The notes: generated by a model from the letters alone, not told the origin. Shown: positions 1 to 8,955, numbered from the stretch's first letter. The stretch: 64,000 bases of DNA from SZUA-309 sp965230005 (GCA_965230005.1 OZ245934.1:1-64000), one strand, 5' to 3'. A program made the numbers and translations.

Positions 1-597
1 CATGGCCTTCATCATGATCTCCGTTGGCACAGCCCCGGGCATGATGCAGTTCACGCGAATGCGGGGACCGAGTTCCTGGGCGAACGCGCGGGTGAGCATG
101 TTCACACCAGCCTTCGCGGCGCTGTAGTGGCCGCTGCCCATGACCACCATTTCCGCGGCAATGGAGGAAATGTTCAGCACGCGGCCGCCGTCCTCCATGA
201 GCTCCGCAGCGATGCAGGTGGATTGCCAGATCGCCGTGAGATTGAGCGCGAGCGTTGCATCCCACTCGTCCCGGGGCAGCTCCGTGAGCGGCATCTGCAG
301 GGGCGAGCCACCGGCGTTGTTCACCCAGATGTCCAGACGGCCGAACTCCGTGCGGGCGGCTTCGGCAAGCCGTCTCAAGGCGGCACCATCCGTGACGTCG
401 GTTGTCACGGCGATGGCTTTACCGTTGGCAGCCACGATCTCGGCGGCAACGCGCTCGATTTCCTCGGTGCGTCGCGCGGCACAGACAACGCTGGCACCGG
501 CGCCGGCAAGCACGCGGGCGATGCCCTCGCCGATACCGCGGCCGGCGCCCGTCACCACAGCCACCTGGCCCGTCAGGCCGAATAGATCATCGAGCAT
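1..597 (-). CDS. SDR family oxidoreductase (partial, C-terminus off the window)
   Basis: NAD(P)-dependent short-chain dehydrogenase/reductase. The protein starts at the ATG at 597, behind a GGGGGAGAG ribosome-binding site, and runs off the left edge after 199 codons, so the last 40-60 residues are missing. The N-terminal Rossmann motif TGAGRGIGEG, the NNAG element (NNAGGSPL), the catalytic Ser region (NISSIAAE) and the Tyr/Lys pair in YSAAKAG are all visible. It is the last gene read from the minus-strand cluster that begins at the VOC gene at 4.2 kb, 42 bp after the Zn-alcohol dehydrogenase. A role in oxidising or reducing an alcohol intermediate of the same pathway is inferred. The substrate cannot be read from the sequence. 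Confidence 0.9.
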   Translation of the reverse strand, partial: MLDDLFGLTGQVAVVTGAGRGIGEGIARVLAGAGASVVCAARRTEEIERVAAEIVAANGKAIAVTTDVTDGAALRRLAEAARTEFGRLDIWVNNAGGSPLQMPLTELPRDEWDATLALNLTAIWQSTCIAAELMEDGGRVLNISSIAAEMVVMGSGHYSAAKAGVNMLTRAFAQELGPRIRVNCIMPGAVPTEIMMKAM

Positions 598-639
598 TGG
601 TCTTCTCTCCCCCTGGTTAACTGATCGACGGGTTGTCGC

Positions 640-1671
640 CTACTGGCCGGGATCCACGAGGATCTTCACCTCCTGGGGATCCCGGGCGAGGGCAGCGAAA
701 GCGTCGCTGATCCCATCGAGGCCGACCGTCGAGGTGTGTAGCGGCTCGAGTTGCAGACGCCCATCGTTGACGAGGCTCTGGCAGAGCTCGAATTCTTCCC
801 GTTGATAGCCCAGGGAACTCGTCAGACGGATCTCCTGCACGAGCCAGCCGGCGGCGTTGATGCTCGCGGGTGCATTCGGGACACCCACCAGGGACACAAC
901 GCCACCGCGGCGACAGAGCGTCACGGCAGTGTCGACGGTGTCTGGAATCCCGGCGCATTCGAAAACGACGTCGGCACCCGGATGCCCGCTGTGGGCCTGT
1001 AACAGCTCAGCGACGTTGCCTGCCTGCGGATCGAGGGTCAGATCGCAGCCGAGGCGCTCGGCCATGGCCCGGCGCGCAGGCTGCGGTTCTACCATTACCA
1101 CGGAGCCCGCACCGGCGGCGCGCGCACATTGGGCGACGAGCAGACCGATGGGCCCGCCGCCGATCACGAGGACCACGTCGCCGAGGCGGATGTCCGTGCG
1201 GCGTACGGCGTGCAGTGCGATGGTTGCCGGTTCGAGCAGGGCTGCCCGGGCGAAGTCGATCGCATCGGCGACCGGATAGAGACGGCTCGCATCGATGGCG
1301 ATTGACGGTGCAAAGCCTCCGTGTGGCGCTGCGAGGGGACCGATACCGATGAGGCCCTGAAAAGCCGTCTCGCAGTGATCGTGGTCTCCCCGCAGACAGG
1401 TCGGACAGCGGCCACAGGCGCCGGCGATGCCGATGGCAACCCGGTCACCTTCCTTCAAACCCGTGTCGCTGTGCGCGGCTGAGACGGTGCCGCTCCATTC
1501 GTGTCCGCAGATGGCGGGGTTGTAGGGTGCACCGGACTGATAGGCGTGCAGGTCGGTGCCGCAGATGCCGCAGAAAGCGATGTCGACCACGGCCCGGCCC
1601 GGCGTTGCTTCCGGCTCGGGAAAATCCGTGAGCGTGATCGTTTCGCGGCCCGTAACCAGGGCTGCCTGCAT
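640..1671 (-). CDS. Zn-dependent alcohol dehydrogenase (MDR family)
   Basis: Medium-chain zinc alcohol dehydrogenase of 343 residues. The start chosen is the ATG at 1671 (MQAALVTG), which follows AAGGGGAATC. An upstream in-frame start at 1716 would add 15 residues with no family match. Visible are the catalytic zinc site GICGTDLH with GHEWSG, the structural-zinc cysteines CGRCPTCLRG plus a fourth Cys, and the nucleotide-binding glycine motif VIGGGPIGLLVAQ. It probably oxidises a secondary alcohol or polyol with NAD, as in the threonine/sorbitol dehydrogenase branch. It lies between the SDR and the APH-fold kinase and is separated from the latter by a possible weak terminator. Confidence 0.92.
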   Translation of the reverse strand: MQAALVTGRETITLTDFPEPEATPGRAVVDIAFCGICGTDLHAYQSGAPYNPAICGHEWSGTVSAAHSDTGLKEGDRVAIGIAGACGRCPTCLRGDHDHCETAFQGLIGIGPLAAPHGGFAPSIAIDASRLYPVADAIDFARAALLEPATIALHAVRRTDIRLGDVVLVIGGGPIGLLVAQCARAAGAGSVVMVEPQPARRAMAERLGCDLTLDPQAGNVAELLQAHSGHPGADVVFECAGIPDTVDTAVTLCRRGGVVSLVGVPNAPASINAAGWLVQEIRLTSSLGYQREEFELCQSLVNDGRLQLEPLHTSTVGLDGISDAFAALARDPQEVKILVDPGQ

Positions 1672-1703
1672 GATTCCCCTTCCCCTTGGAAAACTTCGGC
1701 TCA

Positions 1704-1731
1704 AAAAAACCGTCAAGCCATCCGGTTTTTT
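1704..1731 (-). terminator. Possible weak intrinsic terminator after the APH-fold kinase gene
   Basis: A 9-bp perfect inverted repeat (AAAAAACCG at 1704-1712, CGGTTTTTT at 1723-1731) with a 10-base loop ends in a T-run on either strand. It lies 11 bp past the stop of the minus-strand kinase gene. Only three pairs are G-C, so it may terminate only partly and let transcription continue into the dehydrogenase. Confidence 0.35.
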
Positions 1732-1741
1732 CGAATTCTGC

Positions 1742-2869
1742 CTAAAGTAGGGTAGTGACGTCTACCCGCTGCAGTCGCGCAGCCAGGCGGGCGCGCCAGC
1801 GGGCCATCATCTCCTGCCCCCGCCCCGCATCGATGGCGAAGTCGTCGCTGGGCATGACGGACGTAAGCGCCAGCAGCAGGCCCCGTTCGTAGTCCCGGCG
1901 GAAACGGGCGAAATCGTAGTCCGCTACGTCGAGTGCCCGATGGTAGCGGGCAAGGCATTCGTCTTCCGCCGCAGCCGATGTGTCTGCGTGCAGGGCGCTG
2001 CCGATAAAGTAGGCGACGTCGTAGGCGGCAGGACCCGAACGGGTTAACTGCCAGTCGAGATAGGCGCACTCGCTGCCGTTGCTGCAGACGTTGTCGAGGC
2101 GCAGATCGCAGTGCAGCAGGGTGGTTGGGGCTTCTTCCGTGAGACGATGGGTGAGCTCTGCATAGTGCTCGCCAATCCAGCTCACGTACGGTTTGAGATT
2201 CTCGTCCGCCTCGGCGAGAAAGCGCGGTAACGTCTGCCGGAACATGCCTTCGCGCATGCGGGCATCGATGTCCATGGGCAGCAGCCAGAAGCGGTCCGCG
2301 AACGTGGCATCGTTCCAGAAGGCGCGGTGCGCCGGCGCGAACTGCTCGAGAACGGCGCCGCAGAACGCAGCGTCCGCACCCGCGAACTGATCGCAGGGCT
2401 CGAAGGCGCCCAGGTCCTCCATAATCAGCAGATAGCGGCGGTTTTTTGCGGCGGCGATCTTCTTGCCGAGATAGCCGATGACCGGCGTCATGAACCGCGG
2501 CAGGCCGTCGCAGGCGCCGAGGATTTCCTTCTGTTTTTCGGATCCCGCATCGGGGTCGTAGTGGCTGAAGTAGATCCGCGGCGTTCTGACCGGGACGGAG
2601 GCGCCGAGCTCGTCGAAGAACAGCACCTCCCGCTCGTAGACGCCGAGCATCTCGCCCATGGCGCGATTGGCCTTCTTCGGCAGCTTGGCGATGACCGTTT
2701 CCGGCAGCGTCCCATCGGAGCTCAGATGCAGGCGCACGATGTCGCCGAGAAAACCCTGGCCCTGCCCGAGAATCTCCCGCTCCACGTCGGAGACGGGTGT
2801 CCCGAGGGCTTCGCTCAGCCAGTCCGCCGAGAGTTCTTCCGGGATTTCCGGTATCGCGTTAGCGGCCAT
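1742..2869 (-). CDS. APH-fold phosphotransferase (ecdysteroid-kinase-like)
   Basis: Aminoglycoside-phosphotransferase-fold small-molecule kinase of 375 residues. The Brenner motif is HCDLRLDN, with the catalytic Asp and Mg-binding Asn, followed by YLDWQ as the second metal motif. The N-terminal lobe carries the VIAKLPKK lysine. This branch, including ecdysteroid-kinase-like proteins and kinases beside acyl-CoA dehydrogenases, phosphorylates hydroxyl groups of small molecules, often lipids or steroids. The ATG at 2869 overlaps the end of the HAD hydrolase gene by 11 bp, so the two are translationally coupled. A kinase next to a HAD phosphatase suggests interconversion of a phosphorylated intermediate, which is inference. 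Substrate unknown. Confidence 0.85.
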   Translation of the reverse strand: MAANAIPEIPEELSADWLSEALGTPVSDVEREILGQGQGFLGDIVRLHLSSDGTLPETVIAKLPKKANRAMGEMLGVYEREVLFFDELGASVPVRTPRIYFSHYDPDAGSEKQKEILGACDGLPRFMTPVIGYLGKKIAAAKNRRYLLIMEDLGAFEPCDQFAGADAAFCGAVLEQFAPAHRAFWNDATFADRFWLLPMDIDARMREGMFRQTLPRFLAEADENLKPYVSWIGEHYAELTHRLTEEAPTTLLHCDLRLDNVCSNGSECAYLDWQLTRSGPAAYDVAYFIGSALHADTSAAAEDECLARYHRALDVADYDFARFRRDYERGLLLALTSVMPSDDFAIDAGRGQEMMARWRARLAARLQRVDVTTLL

Positions 2870-3602
2870 TGCCGTTCAGGGCATCGACGATGTCGATGAG
2901 TTCCGTGAGGCTCGTGATCTCGTAATCGGGCTCCGCCGTGACCTCGAGGCCCTCTGTGAGCGGTGTGGAGATGCCTTCCTCCTTGATGCGCACCGACCGC
3001 ATACCCACGGCGCTGGCACCGGCGACGTCGTGGTGCAGCGAGTCGCCGACAAACAGGGTTTCGCCGATGGCGAGGCCGGCCTTCTCGAGGGAGTAGTGAT
3101 AGATACCCGTGTGCGGTTTACAGGAGGCGGCTTCTTCGGAACTCGTCCAGTGATCGAGCCAACGTTCGAGGCCGTGTTTGGCGACGATGGGATCGAGATA
3201 GTCGTCGTCGATGTTGGACACGATGGCGAGATAGAGCCCGCGTTCTTTCAGTGCTTCCAGCGTATCGGCGGTGTCGTCACGGATGGGCAGGTTGTCGATG
3301 GTTGCCTGACGCTGAGCGGCGTGAAATCGTTCTGCCAGGGCGTCGCCGACTTCGCGCTCGAAGCCGGCTGCAAAGGCCTCGAGGGTGGTCCGAAACAGAT
3401 CCCGATGCAGAAAGTAGGGCTCCCGGGCAAAGCGCCGCATGGCGTCACGGCTGGCGTTACCCCAGGCAGCTCCGATGTCCGCTGGCTCGGCCTCAATGCC
3501 GAGATCTGCAACGGTTTCCATGATTGCCTTACCCATGCGGCGGCGACCGCTGTAGCTGAACAGGGTGCCACCAAGGTCGAACAACAGACCGTTTACCTGC
3601 AC
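2859..3602 (-). CDS. HAD-superfamily hydrolase with altered motif I
   Basis: Haloacid-dehalogenase-type hydrolase of 247 residues. The start is taken as the GTG at 3602, which follows GGGAGTAGGTTC and lies 4 bp after the upstream VOC stop. The open frame extends upstream but only antisense to the VOC gene. Motif I reads FDLGGTLF: the nucleophile Asp is present, but the second Asp (acid/base) of the usual DxDxT is Gly. Motif II is VSNID, motif III Lys is in SCKPHTG, and motif IV is VGDSLHHDV. The cap contains EPYFLHRDLF. Because the general acid is missing, activity may differ from a standard phosphatase. It forms part of the minus-strand group VOC-HAD-kinase-ADH-SDR. Confidence 0.85.
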   Translation of the reverse strand: MQVNGLLFDLGGTLFSYSGRRRMGKAIMETVADLGIEAEPADIGAAWGNASRDAMRRFAREPYFLHRDLFRTTLEAFAAGFEREVGDALAERFHAAQRQATIDNLPIRDDTADTLEALKERGLYLAIVSNIDDDYLDPIVAKHGLERWLDHWTSSEEAASCKPHTGIYHYSLEKAGLAIGETLFVGDSLHHDVAGASAVGMRSVRIKEEGISTPLTEGLEVTAEPDYEITSLTELIDIVDALNGNGR

Positions 3603-3606
3603 GAAC

Positions 3607-4218
3607 CTACTCCCTCGCGCTTTCTCCCGGCCGCATGATGATCGGATCGCCGGGCTTGAACAAGTCGTGGGCGCGCTGCCAGCGGGCAAAGGCCTTGAGT
3701 ATGTGCGGAGGATCGCCGTGGATCTCCGTGAAGCCGCCGGTGGCTGCCCGGGTATCGATGTAGGCGGCATCGACGCCGTCCGCATAGAGTTCGCAGGCCA
3801 CCTCGAAGCCTTCGTCGACATAACGCTGCCGCGCGACCTTGAAGTCGCTGACGAGAATGCCAACGTGGTGGAAGCCACTCTCGCCGGCGGCATACATGTC
3901 ACGATAGATGGACGGCGTGTCGTCATGCTGGGTGATGAACTGAATCATCATGTCTCCGAGGTAGCCGAAGGCGTAGGAAACGTCAGCTTCCTGGGACGTG
4001 CCGCGATAGCTGAAGCGATCGGTGCGGTGGTGGGCGGCGACGACGAAGGGGCCTGCGCCGAAGAGGTGGGCCCAGCGCGCGCAGGCAGCATCGAGATCGT
4101 CCACGAGATAGGCCTGCTGAAAGAAGCGGATGCCCTGCGGTTGCTCCGATTTTCTGGCGGGCGCTTTTCCGCGCTCCGCATTTTCTTCCGTGTCTTTCTG
4201 TGGCGGGTTTTCCGGCAA
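3607..4218 (-). CDS. VOC-fold protein (glyoxalase/dioxygenase superfamily)
   Basis: A 203-residue vicinal-oxygen-chelate protein with an extended, charged N-terminus of about 28 residues. The fold is two beta-alpha-beta-beta-beta modules: AYLVDDLDAACARWAHLF opens the first and HHVGILVSDFKVARQRY the second, and FTEIHGDPPHIL closes the fold with an acidic metal-ligand candidate. It is the first gene of the minus-strand cluster, divergent from the P450 gene with 81 bp between. It is clearly related to the VOC gene at 30.4 kb, which shares the FGAGPF motif and the HHV second module. Such proteins are often isomerases or lyases for hydroxylated intermediates. The reaction is unknown. Confidence 0.85.
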   Translation of the reverse strand: MPENPPQKDTEENAERGKAPARKSEQPQGIRFFQQAYLVDDLDAACARWAHLFGAGPFVVAAHHRTDRFSYRGTSQEADVSYAFGYLGDMMIQFITQHDDTPSIYRDMYAAGESGFHHVGILVSDFKVARQRYVDEGFEVACELYADGVDAAYIDTRAATGGFTEIHGDPPHILKAFARWQRAHDLFKPGDPIIMRPGESARE

Positions 4219-4299
4219 GGCAGTCTCCTTTAGTTACCATCGCTTGCGGCAGGCGTCTCAGATCGTACCATCGGGGTCACAAGTGGTCAGGGGAGCACG

Positions 4300-5583
4300 A
4301 TGGCAGCAGCAGGAGCGACGGATCAGCCCGGTCAGAAGGAGGCTGGAGACAGCGCGGAGGCGCTGCCGTCCGGTGTGGCGCTCACCGCGATAGACGAACA
4401 CTTCCGGGAGGATCCCTACGGCATTCTGAAGCGGATCCGGGCGAGCACCGCCGTGCTTCACGACAAAGAGCTCGGCCGCTATATCTACACGCACCACGAC
4501 GATGTGAAAGCGATCCTCCGCGACAAAGATCTCTGGAGCGATCCGCGTAAGGCGAAGCCCGGCACCTTCACCCGCGAGTTCCTGGGCGGTGACGAAGAAC
4601 CCTCCATGCTGCTCATGGACGAGCCGGATCATCGACGCCTGCGCATGCTGGTCAGCAAGCCGTTTACGCCAGCGGCCGTCGAACGCTGGCGGGAGCAGGT
4701 TCGTGCGACCGTGGAGCAGGTGCTCGATCGGATTCAAGCAGAAGAGTTCGACCTCATCGCCGAGTTCGCTGGTCCTATTCCGACGGTAGTGATCGCGGAG
4801 ATGCTCGGCATCGACGCCGCCATGCATGGCGCCTTCAAGGAATGGTCCGATACCTCCGTGAAGATCGCCTTCAACCCATTCTCGACGCCGGAAGAACTCG
4901 CCGCCGGTGAGGCCGCGCAGGAGGCGTTGAACGCCTTTTTTGTGGCGGAAATCGAAGCCCGTCGGCAGACGCTCGGCGATGACCTGATCTCTGACATGAT
5001 CCGAGCCGAAGCCCAGGGCGAAAAACTCACGGTTCGCGAGATCGTAGGCCAGTGCAATCTCCTGCTCGTCGCCGGCAACGTCACGACCACGGACCTCATT
5101 GGTAACGGCGTCAAGGCGCTCCTCGACCATCCGGAGCAGTTGGAGAAACTCCGCCGCAATCCCTGTCTCATCGAAAACGCCGTAGAGGAGATGCTGCGGT
5201 TCGATTCGCCGGTGACGAACTCAGGAAGGATCGCCAATCGGACCATCGACATCGGTGGCTGCCCGGTCCACGAACGCGAGAGCCTGTCCACGTCTCTGGC
5301 CGCCGCGAATCGGGATCCTGAGGTCTATCCGGATCCTGATCGCTTCGACATCGAACGCGAGGACACGCACCATCAGTCCTTTGGCGGCGGCCGTCATCTC
5401 TGCCTCGGGGCGCATCTCGCCCGTCTGGAGGCCCAGGAAGCTGTGCTCGGACTCCTGCGCCGCTATCCGGTGCTCGAACACAGCGCCAAAGGCTTCGTTT
5501 ATGCACAGGTGCCGAGCTTCCGCGGGATGACGAACTTCTGGGTCAAAGGGACTCAAGAAGCCACACCGGAGAATCACTCATGA
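4300..5583 (+). CDS. Cytochrome P450 (bacterial class I type)
   Basis: Soluble 427-residue P450 mono-oxygenase. The heme-binding loop is FGGGRHLCLG with the thiolate Cys at about residue 368. The I-helix oxygen-activation motif is AGNVTT (about 258-263), and the K-helix ExxR is EMLR (about 297-300). No membrane anchor is seen, so it is cytoplasmic and needs a separate ferredoxin and reductase, neither found in the window. The ATG at 4300 follows GGGGAGCACG. Its TGA overlaps the ATG of the carotenoid-oxygenase gene (ATGA at 5580-5583), so the two are made together and probably act on the same substrate, the P450 hydroxylating it and the oxygenase cleaving it. Confidence 0.95.
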   Translation: MAAAGATDQPGQKEAGDSAEALPSGVALTAIDEHFREDPYGILKRIRASTAVLHDKELGRYIYTHHDDVKAILRDKDLWSDPRKAKPGTFTREFLGGDEEPSMLLMDEPDHRRLRMLVSKPFTPAAVERWREQVRATVEQVLDRIQAEEFDLIAEFAGPIPTVVIAEMLGIDAAMHGAFKEWSDTSVKIAFNPFSTPEELAAGEAAQEALNAFFVAEIEARRQTLGDDLISDMIRAEAQGEKLTVREIVGQCNLLLVAGNVTTTDLIGNGVKALLDHPEQLEKLRRNPCLIENAVEEMLRFDSPVTNSGRIANRTIDIGGCPVHERESLSTSLAAANRDPEVYPDPDRFDIEREDTHHQSFGGGRHLCLGAHLARLEAQEAVLGLLRRYPVLEHSAKGFVYAQVPSFRGMTNFWVKGTQEATPENHS

Positions 5584-7031
5584 ACATTGCCGTCAAAGGC
5601 TCCAACGAGGTGCCGAGCTGCCATGGCGGGCTCGCCAACCTCGATGAGGAACACGATTACGTCATCGAGGACGTAGAAGGAGAAGTGCCCAGGGACCTGG
5701 CCGGTACCTTCCTGCGAAACGGCCCTGGTCGCCAGAAAATCGGCGATACGCCCTATGGCCACTGGTTCGATGGCGACGGCATGTTCAGCGTGTTCTCCTT
5801 CGTTGACGGTAAAGCGCGCTTCAAGAACCGCTACGTCCGGACACCCAAGTACGTCGAGGAAACCCGGGATCAGGCTGTGCGCTATCGTGGTTTCGGAACT
5901 CAGATTCCCGGTGGGGTACTGAAAAACGCCTTTCGGCTCCCGGCGAATCCTGCGAACACCTCTCTGGTCTATCACGGCGGTCACCTCCTCGCCTTGAACG
6001 AGGGAGGACTTCCCTGGGCCCTCGAATCGTCGACGCTCGAGACCATCGGCGAGTTCAACTACGACGGAGCGCTCTTCGGCCGAACCTTCAGCGCCCACGG
6101 CAAGATTCACCCGCGCAGCGGTGATTACGTCAATTTCGGCTCTGGCACCGTGCGTCGGGGACTGAATCCGGCAGCCCCGTGTCTGAACCTGTTTCGTATC
6201 GACGCCGGGGGCAGAGTGGTAGCCAGCAACCGTGCTGCCATTGACCGTTTCCCCTTCTGCCATGACTTCGCGCTCTCCGATCATTACGGGGTCTTCTTCA
6301 TCGGCAGCATCGTGTTCGGCAACATGGGCCGCTTTTTCCTCGGCCAGAAGAGCATCTCTGATCTGATCGGCTTCGATGCCTCGCTGCCCATGAAGATCGT
6401 CGTCGTCGACCTCGAGACGCTCGCTGTCGTGCGCGAACTCGAGACGGATCCTGGCGCGATCATCCATTTCGGCAACGCCTTCGAAGAAGGCGACGAGATC
6501 GTCGTCGACGGCATGTATGCGGGTGACTTCGACGCAAACGCAACGCTCCAGGATGTGTTCAACCCCGATGGCCGCTTCGGCGGGGGGGCCTATTTCCGGT
6601 ACCGGTTGAATCTGAAGACCGGCGCGGTGGGCTCGGAACGCCTGACGGAGCACGAATCGGAGTTCCCAACTTTCAACCCGGTCGTCGCAGGGCTGAAGCA
6701 TTCAGCCTGTTACACGGCCTGTTCCATTCCCAACGGCGCGGACAGCTTCTTCAACGGCTTTCAGAAACTGGACTACGAGGGCAACAGCACGCTAGTGACA
6801 CTTCCACCGGGCTTCTATGGCTCCGAGCCCATGTTCGCCGCGAAGCAGGGGGCCAGGGCGGAAGACGATGGGTACCTGCTGGAAGTGGTTTACAACGCCT
6901 TCGAGCACCGGAGCGAGCTGCAGATCTACCGAGCCGAGCAGGCCGACGATCTCGTTGCGAGACTGCATCTGAAGCACCATCTGCCGCACCAGTTCCACGG
7001 CTTCTTTACTCCGGAGCCGCTGCTCGCCTGA
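5580..7031 (+). CDS. Carotenoid/stilbene cleavage oxygenase (RPE65 family)
   Basis: Non-heme iron dioxygenase of 483 residues that cleaves a conjugated double bond to two aldehydes or ketones. The four iron-ligand histidines of the seven-bladed propeller are recognisable: H173 in SAHGKIHP, H228 in FCHDFALSDHY, H296 in IIHFGNAFEEGD and H473 in HQFHGFF. Length is normal for the family and no signal peptide is seen. Family members cleave carotenoids, apocarotenoids, lignostilbenes or isoeugenol-type phenylpropenes. The sequence alone does not tell which. Translational overlap with the upstream P450 suggests sequential oxidation of the same molecule. Confidence 0.93.
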   Translation: MNIAVKGSNEVPSCHGGLANLDEEHDYVIEDVEGEVPRDLAGTFLRNGPGRQKIGDTPYGHWFDGDGMFSVFSFVDGKARFKNRYVRTPKYVEETRDQAVRYRGFGTQIPGGVLKNAFRLPANPANTSLVYHGGHLLALNEGGLPWALESSTLETIGEFNYDGALFGRTFSAHGKIHPRSGDYVNFGSGTVRRGLNPAAPCLNLFRIDAGGRVVASNRAAIDRFPFCHDFALSDHYGVFFIGSIVFGNMGRFFLGQKSISDLIGFDASLPMKIVVVDLETLAVVRELETDPGAIIHFGNAFEEGDEIVVDGMYAGDFDANATLQDVFNPDGRFGGGAYFRYRLNLKTGAVGSERLTEHESEFPTFNPVVAGLKHSACYTACSIPNGADSFFNGFQKLDYEGNSTLVTLPPGFYGSEPMFAAKQGARAEDDGYLLEVVYNAFEHRSELQIYRAEQADDLVARLHLKHHLPHQFHGFFTPEPLLA

Positions 7032-7051
7032 AGTCGCCGGCGGGCGAGGGC

Positions 7052-8014
7052 CTAGCTCGCGGCGTCCGGTGGTACCAGCGTTGCTTCCCAGCGCAGTTCC
7101 GGCACGGTTTCACCACCGAGGAACGCCCGCATCATGGCGTTGACGGTGTCCGGAGCATCCTGCTGCACCCAGTGCGAGACACGAGGCAGGTAGCGGATGG
7201 TCAGATCGCTGACGAATTCTTCGGTGCCATAGGTCGTTTCCTTCGTCAGGGCGACGTCTTCTTCACCCCAGACCATGAGTGTCGGCACCTCGATGACAGG
7301 AAATCCCTGCTGCTGCTGGCGCCTGGCGCCACCGCCGCGGATGAGACCCCGGTAGTAGTTAATCATGGCCTTGAGGGCGCCGGGCTGGGCGGCATTCCTG
7401 ACGTACACGTCAGTCACCGCCGGTGGGAACTGCTCGGGATTACATGAGGTGCTGCGAAACATGTCGCCGATGCCGGTGGCGCCTTCCCGGCCAAACAGCC
7501 GTTCGGGAAGACCTGGGATCTGAAAGAAGAACACATACCAGGATCGCTTCAGTTGGGCCCAGCTGATCCCCTGTTTACCCATGGGACCGGGATGCGGCAC
7601 GTTGCAGATAATGAGCTTGTCCAATGGGCGCAGGCGGCGCATGGCGAAATACCAGGCGATGACGGCACCCCAGTCGTGGGCAATGAGCACGGTCTCCTCG
7701 AAGCCGGCGGCATCGATCAGGCCCGCAACGTCTTCGAGGAGGTCTTCGATTGCGTAGGCGGCGAGGCTTTCGGGTCGTGAGGAGGTGCCGTAGCCGCGCA
7801 GATTCGGTGCCCAGGCCTCGTAGCCCAGTTCCGCCAGCATGGGCAGCTGGTGGCGCCAGGAAAAGCTGTGCTCAGGGAAACCGTGCAGACACAGGGCCAG
7901 GCCCCTGGCGGTTCCAGCGGGGGCACAGACGTCGACGTCGAAGTCCAGGCCATTGGCGCTGACGCGGCGCGAGGAGATCCTGGGATCGCGGAGGTCGTCG
8001 GGAACGATGTTCAT
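7052..8014 (-). CDS. Alpha/beta hydrolase, epoxide-hydrolase-like
   Basis: A 320-residue alpha/beta hydrolase. The oxyanion-hole motif is HGFPEHSFSW, the nucleophile elbow is HDWGAV with Asp, as in epoxide hydrolases and haloalkane dehalogenases, the acid is in WGEEDVAL, and the base His is in VSHWVQQD. The HGFPE and HDWG motifs favour epoxide hydrolase. It is convergent with the oxygenase operon, 20 bp from its stop, and co-directional with the downstream envelope operon. An epoxide hydrolase fits beside a P450 that could make epoxides, but this is inferred from proximity. Confidence 0.88.
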   Translation of the reverse strand: MNIVPDDLRDPRISSRRVSANGLDFDVDVCAPAGTARGLALCLHGFPEHSFSWRHQLPMLAELGYEAWAPNLRGYGTSSRPESLAAYAIEDLLEDVAGLIDAAGFEETVLIAHDWGAVIAWYFAMRRLRPLDKLIICNVPHPGPMGKQGISWAQLKRSWYVFFFQIPGLPERLFGREGATGIGDMFRSTSCNPEQFPPAVTDVYVRNAAQPGALKAMINYYRGLIRGGGARRQQQQGFPVIEVPTLMVWGEEDVALTKETTYGTEEFVSDLTIRYLPRVSHWVQQDAPDTVNAMMRAFLGGETVPELRWEATLVPPDAAS

Positions 8015-8037
8015 CGGGTACTACTCATTCCTGTGGT

Positions 8038-8868
8038 TCAGAAAGTCGCGACAATACCGAGGAGCGGGCCCTGGAAGCGGTACTCGAGACGGCCTCTGAA
8101 GCCACCTTCTTCCTCGATGTCGCCGCGAACTTTGAAATAGTTGTAGGCAAGGTTGAAGCCTACCTTTTCCCAGGGTTTCCAGGTAATCCCGCCGCGGAGT
8201 TCGGTGATTTCGCCCTTGATGTCGTCGATCTCCAGGTCGAACCAGCCGCCGTCCAGTGACAGGATCCACTGCGGTGTGATGGCCCAGTCGAAGCCGAGAT
8301 CAACGGTCGGCAGCGGCGCGGTGACGTCCCCCCGCTCGTCGATTTCGTCTTCCTCGGAGATGATGGCGATTTTGATGTCCTGCACGTTGAGGCCGATGCC
8401 GATATCAAAGATCAGATTGTCCCGGCGAATGATCGAGAAGGCGTAGTGGGCGGCGACCACATCGTTGTCGAAACTCGAGGAAACCTCGGAGCCGATGGGA
8501 ATGGTGACGTCGTCGATGACGATGTTGAACGGCGCATCGGCGAGGCCGTCGCGTTTTAAGCTGAAGTAGCGAAGATTCAGACTGTGGCGACGGAAGAAGC
8601 GCCATTCGAACTCGCCGTTGAACGCCGATTCGTTATCCGCCATGTCCAGGGCGGATTCAAGGCCGAACTCCGTGCCCGGGAAAAGCTCGCCACCCCATTG
8701 AACTGTGGTTTCGACGTTGGCGATGAAGGCCCCTCCCCAGAATCCGAAACGGTAGTCGAAGGGGCTGCCGCTCGAATTGGATGCTGATGCATCACCGCTC
8801 TCCCCGTGTGCTGTAGCGACAATGGCGCCCAGCGCCAGAATGATTGCGTGAAAAACGGGGCGGGGCAT
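8038..8868 (-). CDS. Predicted outer-membrane beta-barrel protein, unknown function
   Basis: A 276-residue protein with an N-terminal signal peptide (hydrophobic stretch to about residue 21, cleavage near AHG/ESG). It is followed by alternating hydrophobic strands and ends in VATF, a terminal Phe typical of proteins inserted by the BAM machinery. I do not recognise a named family. The repeated pattern of acidic loops (EEDEIDE, DIEEEGG) between strands fits surface loops of an 8-12-stranded barrel. It lies 87 bp after the lipoprotein gene and 23 bp before the epoxide-hydrolase-like gene, so it probably belongs to the tail of the efflux-pump operon. Confidence 0.7.
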   Translation of the reverse strand: MPRPVFHAIILALGAIVATAHGESGDASASNSSGSPFDYRFGFWGGAFIANVETTVQWGGELFPGTEFGLESALDMADNESAFNGEFEWRFFRRHSLNLRYFSLKRDGLADAPFNIVIDDVTIPIGSEVSSSFDNDVVAAHYAFSIIRRDNLIFDIGIGLNVQDIKIAIISEEDEIDERGDVTAPLPTVDLGFDWAITPQWILSLDGGWFDLEIDDIKGEITELRGGITWKPWEKVGFNLAYNYFKVRGDIEEEGGFRGRLEYRFQGPLLGIVATF

Positions 8869-8955
8869 CGCGGACTCCGGGAAATTGGCGACAGCCTACC
8901 GGCTGCTTCCGAGGGCTGCCACTCTGCGCGAAACGTCCCCGGGTGATCGTCTTGC

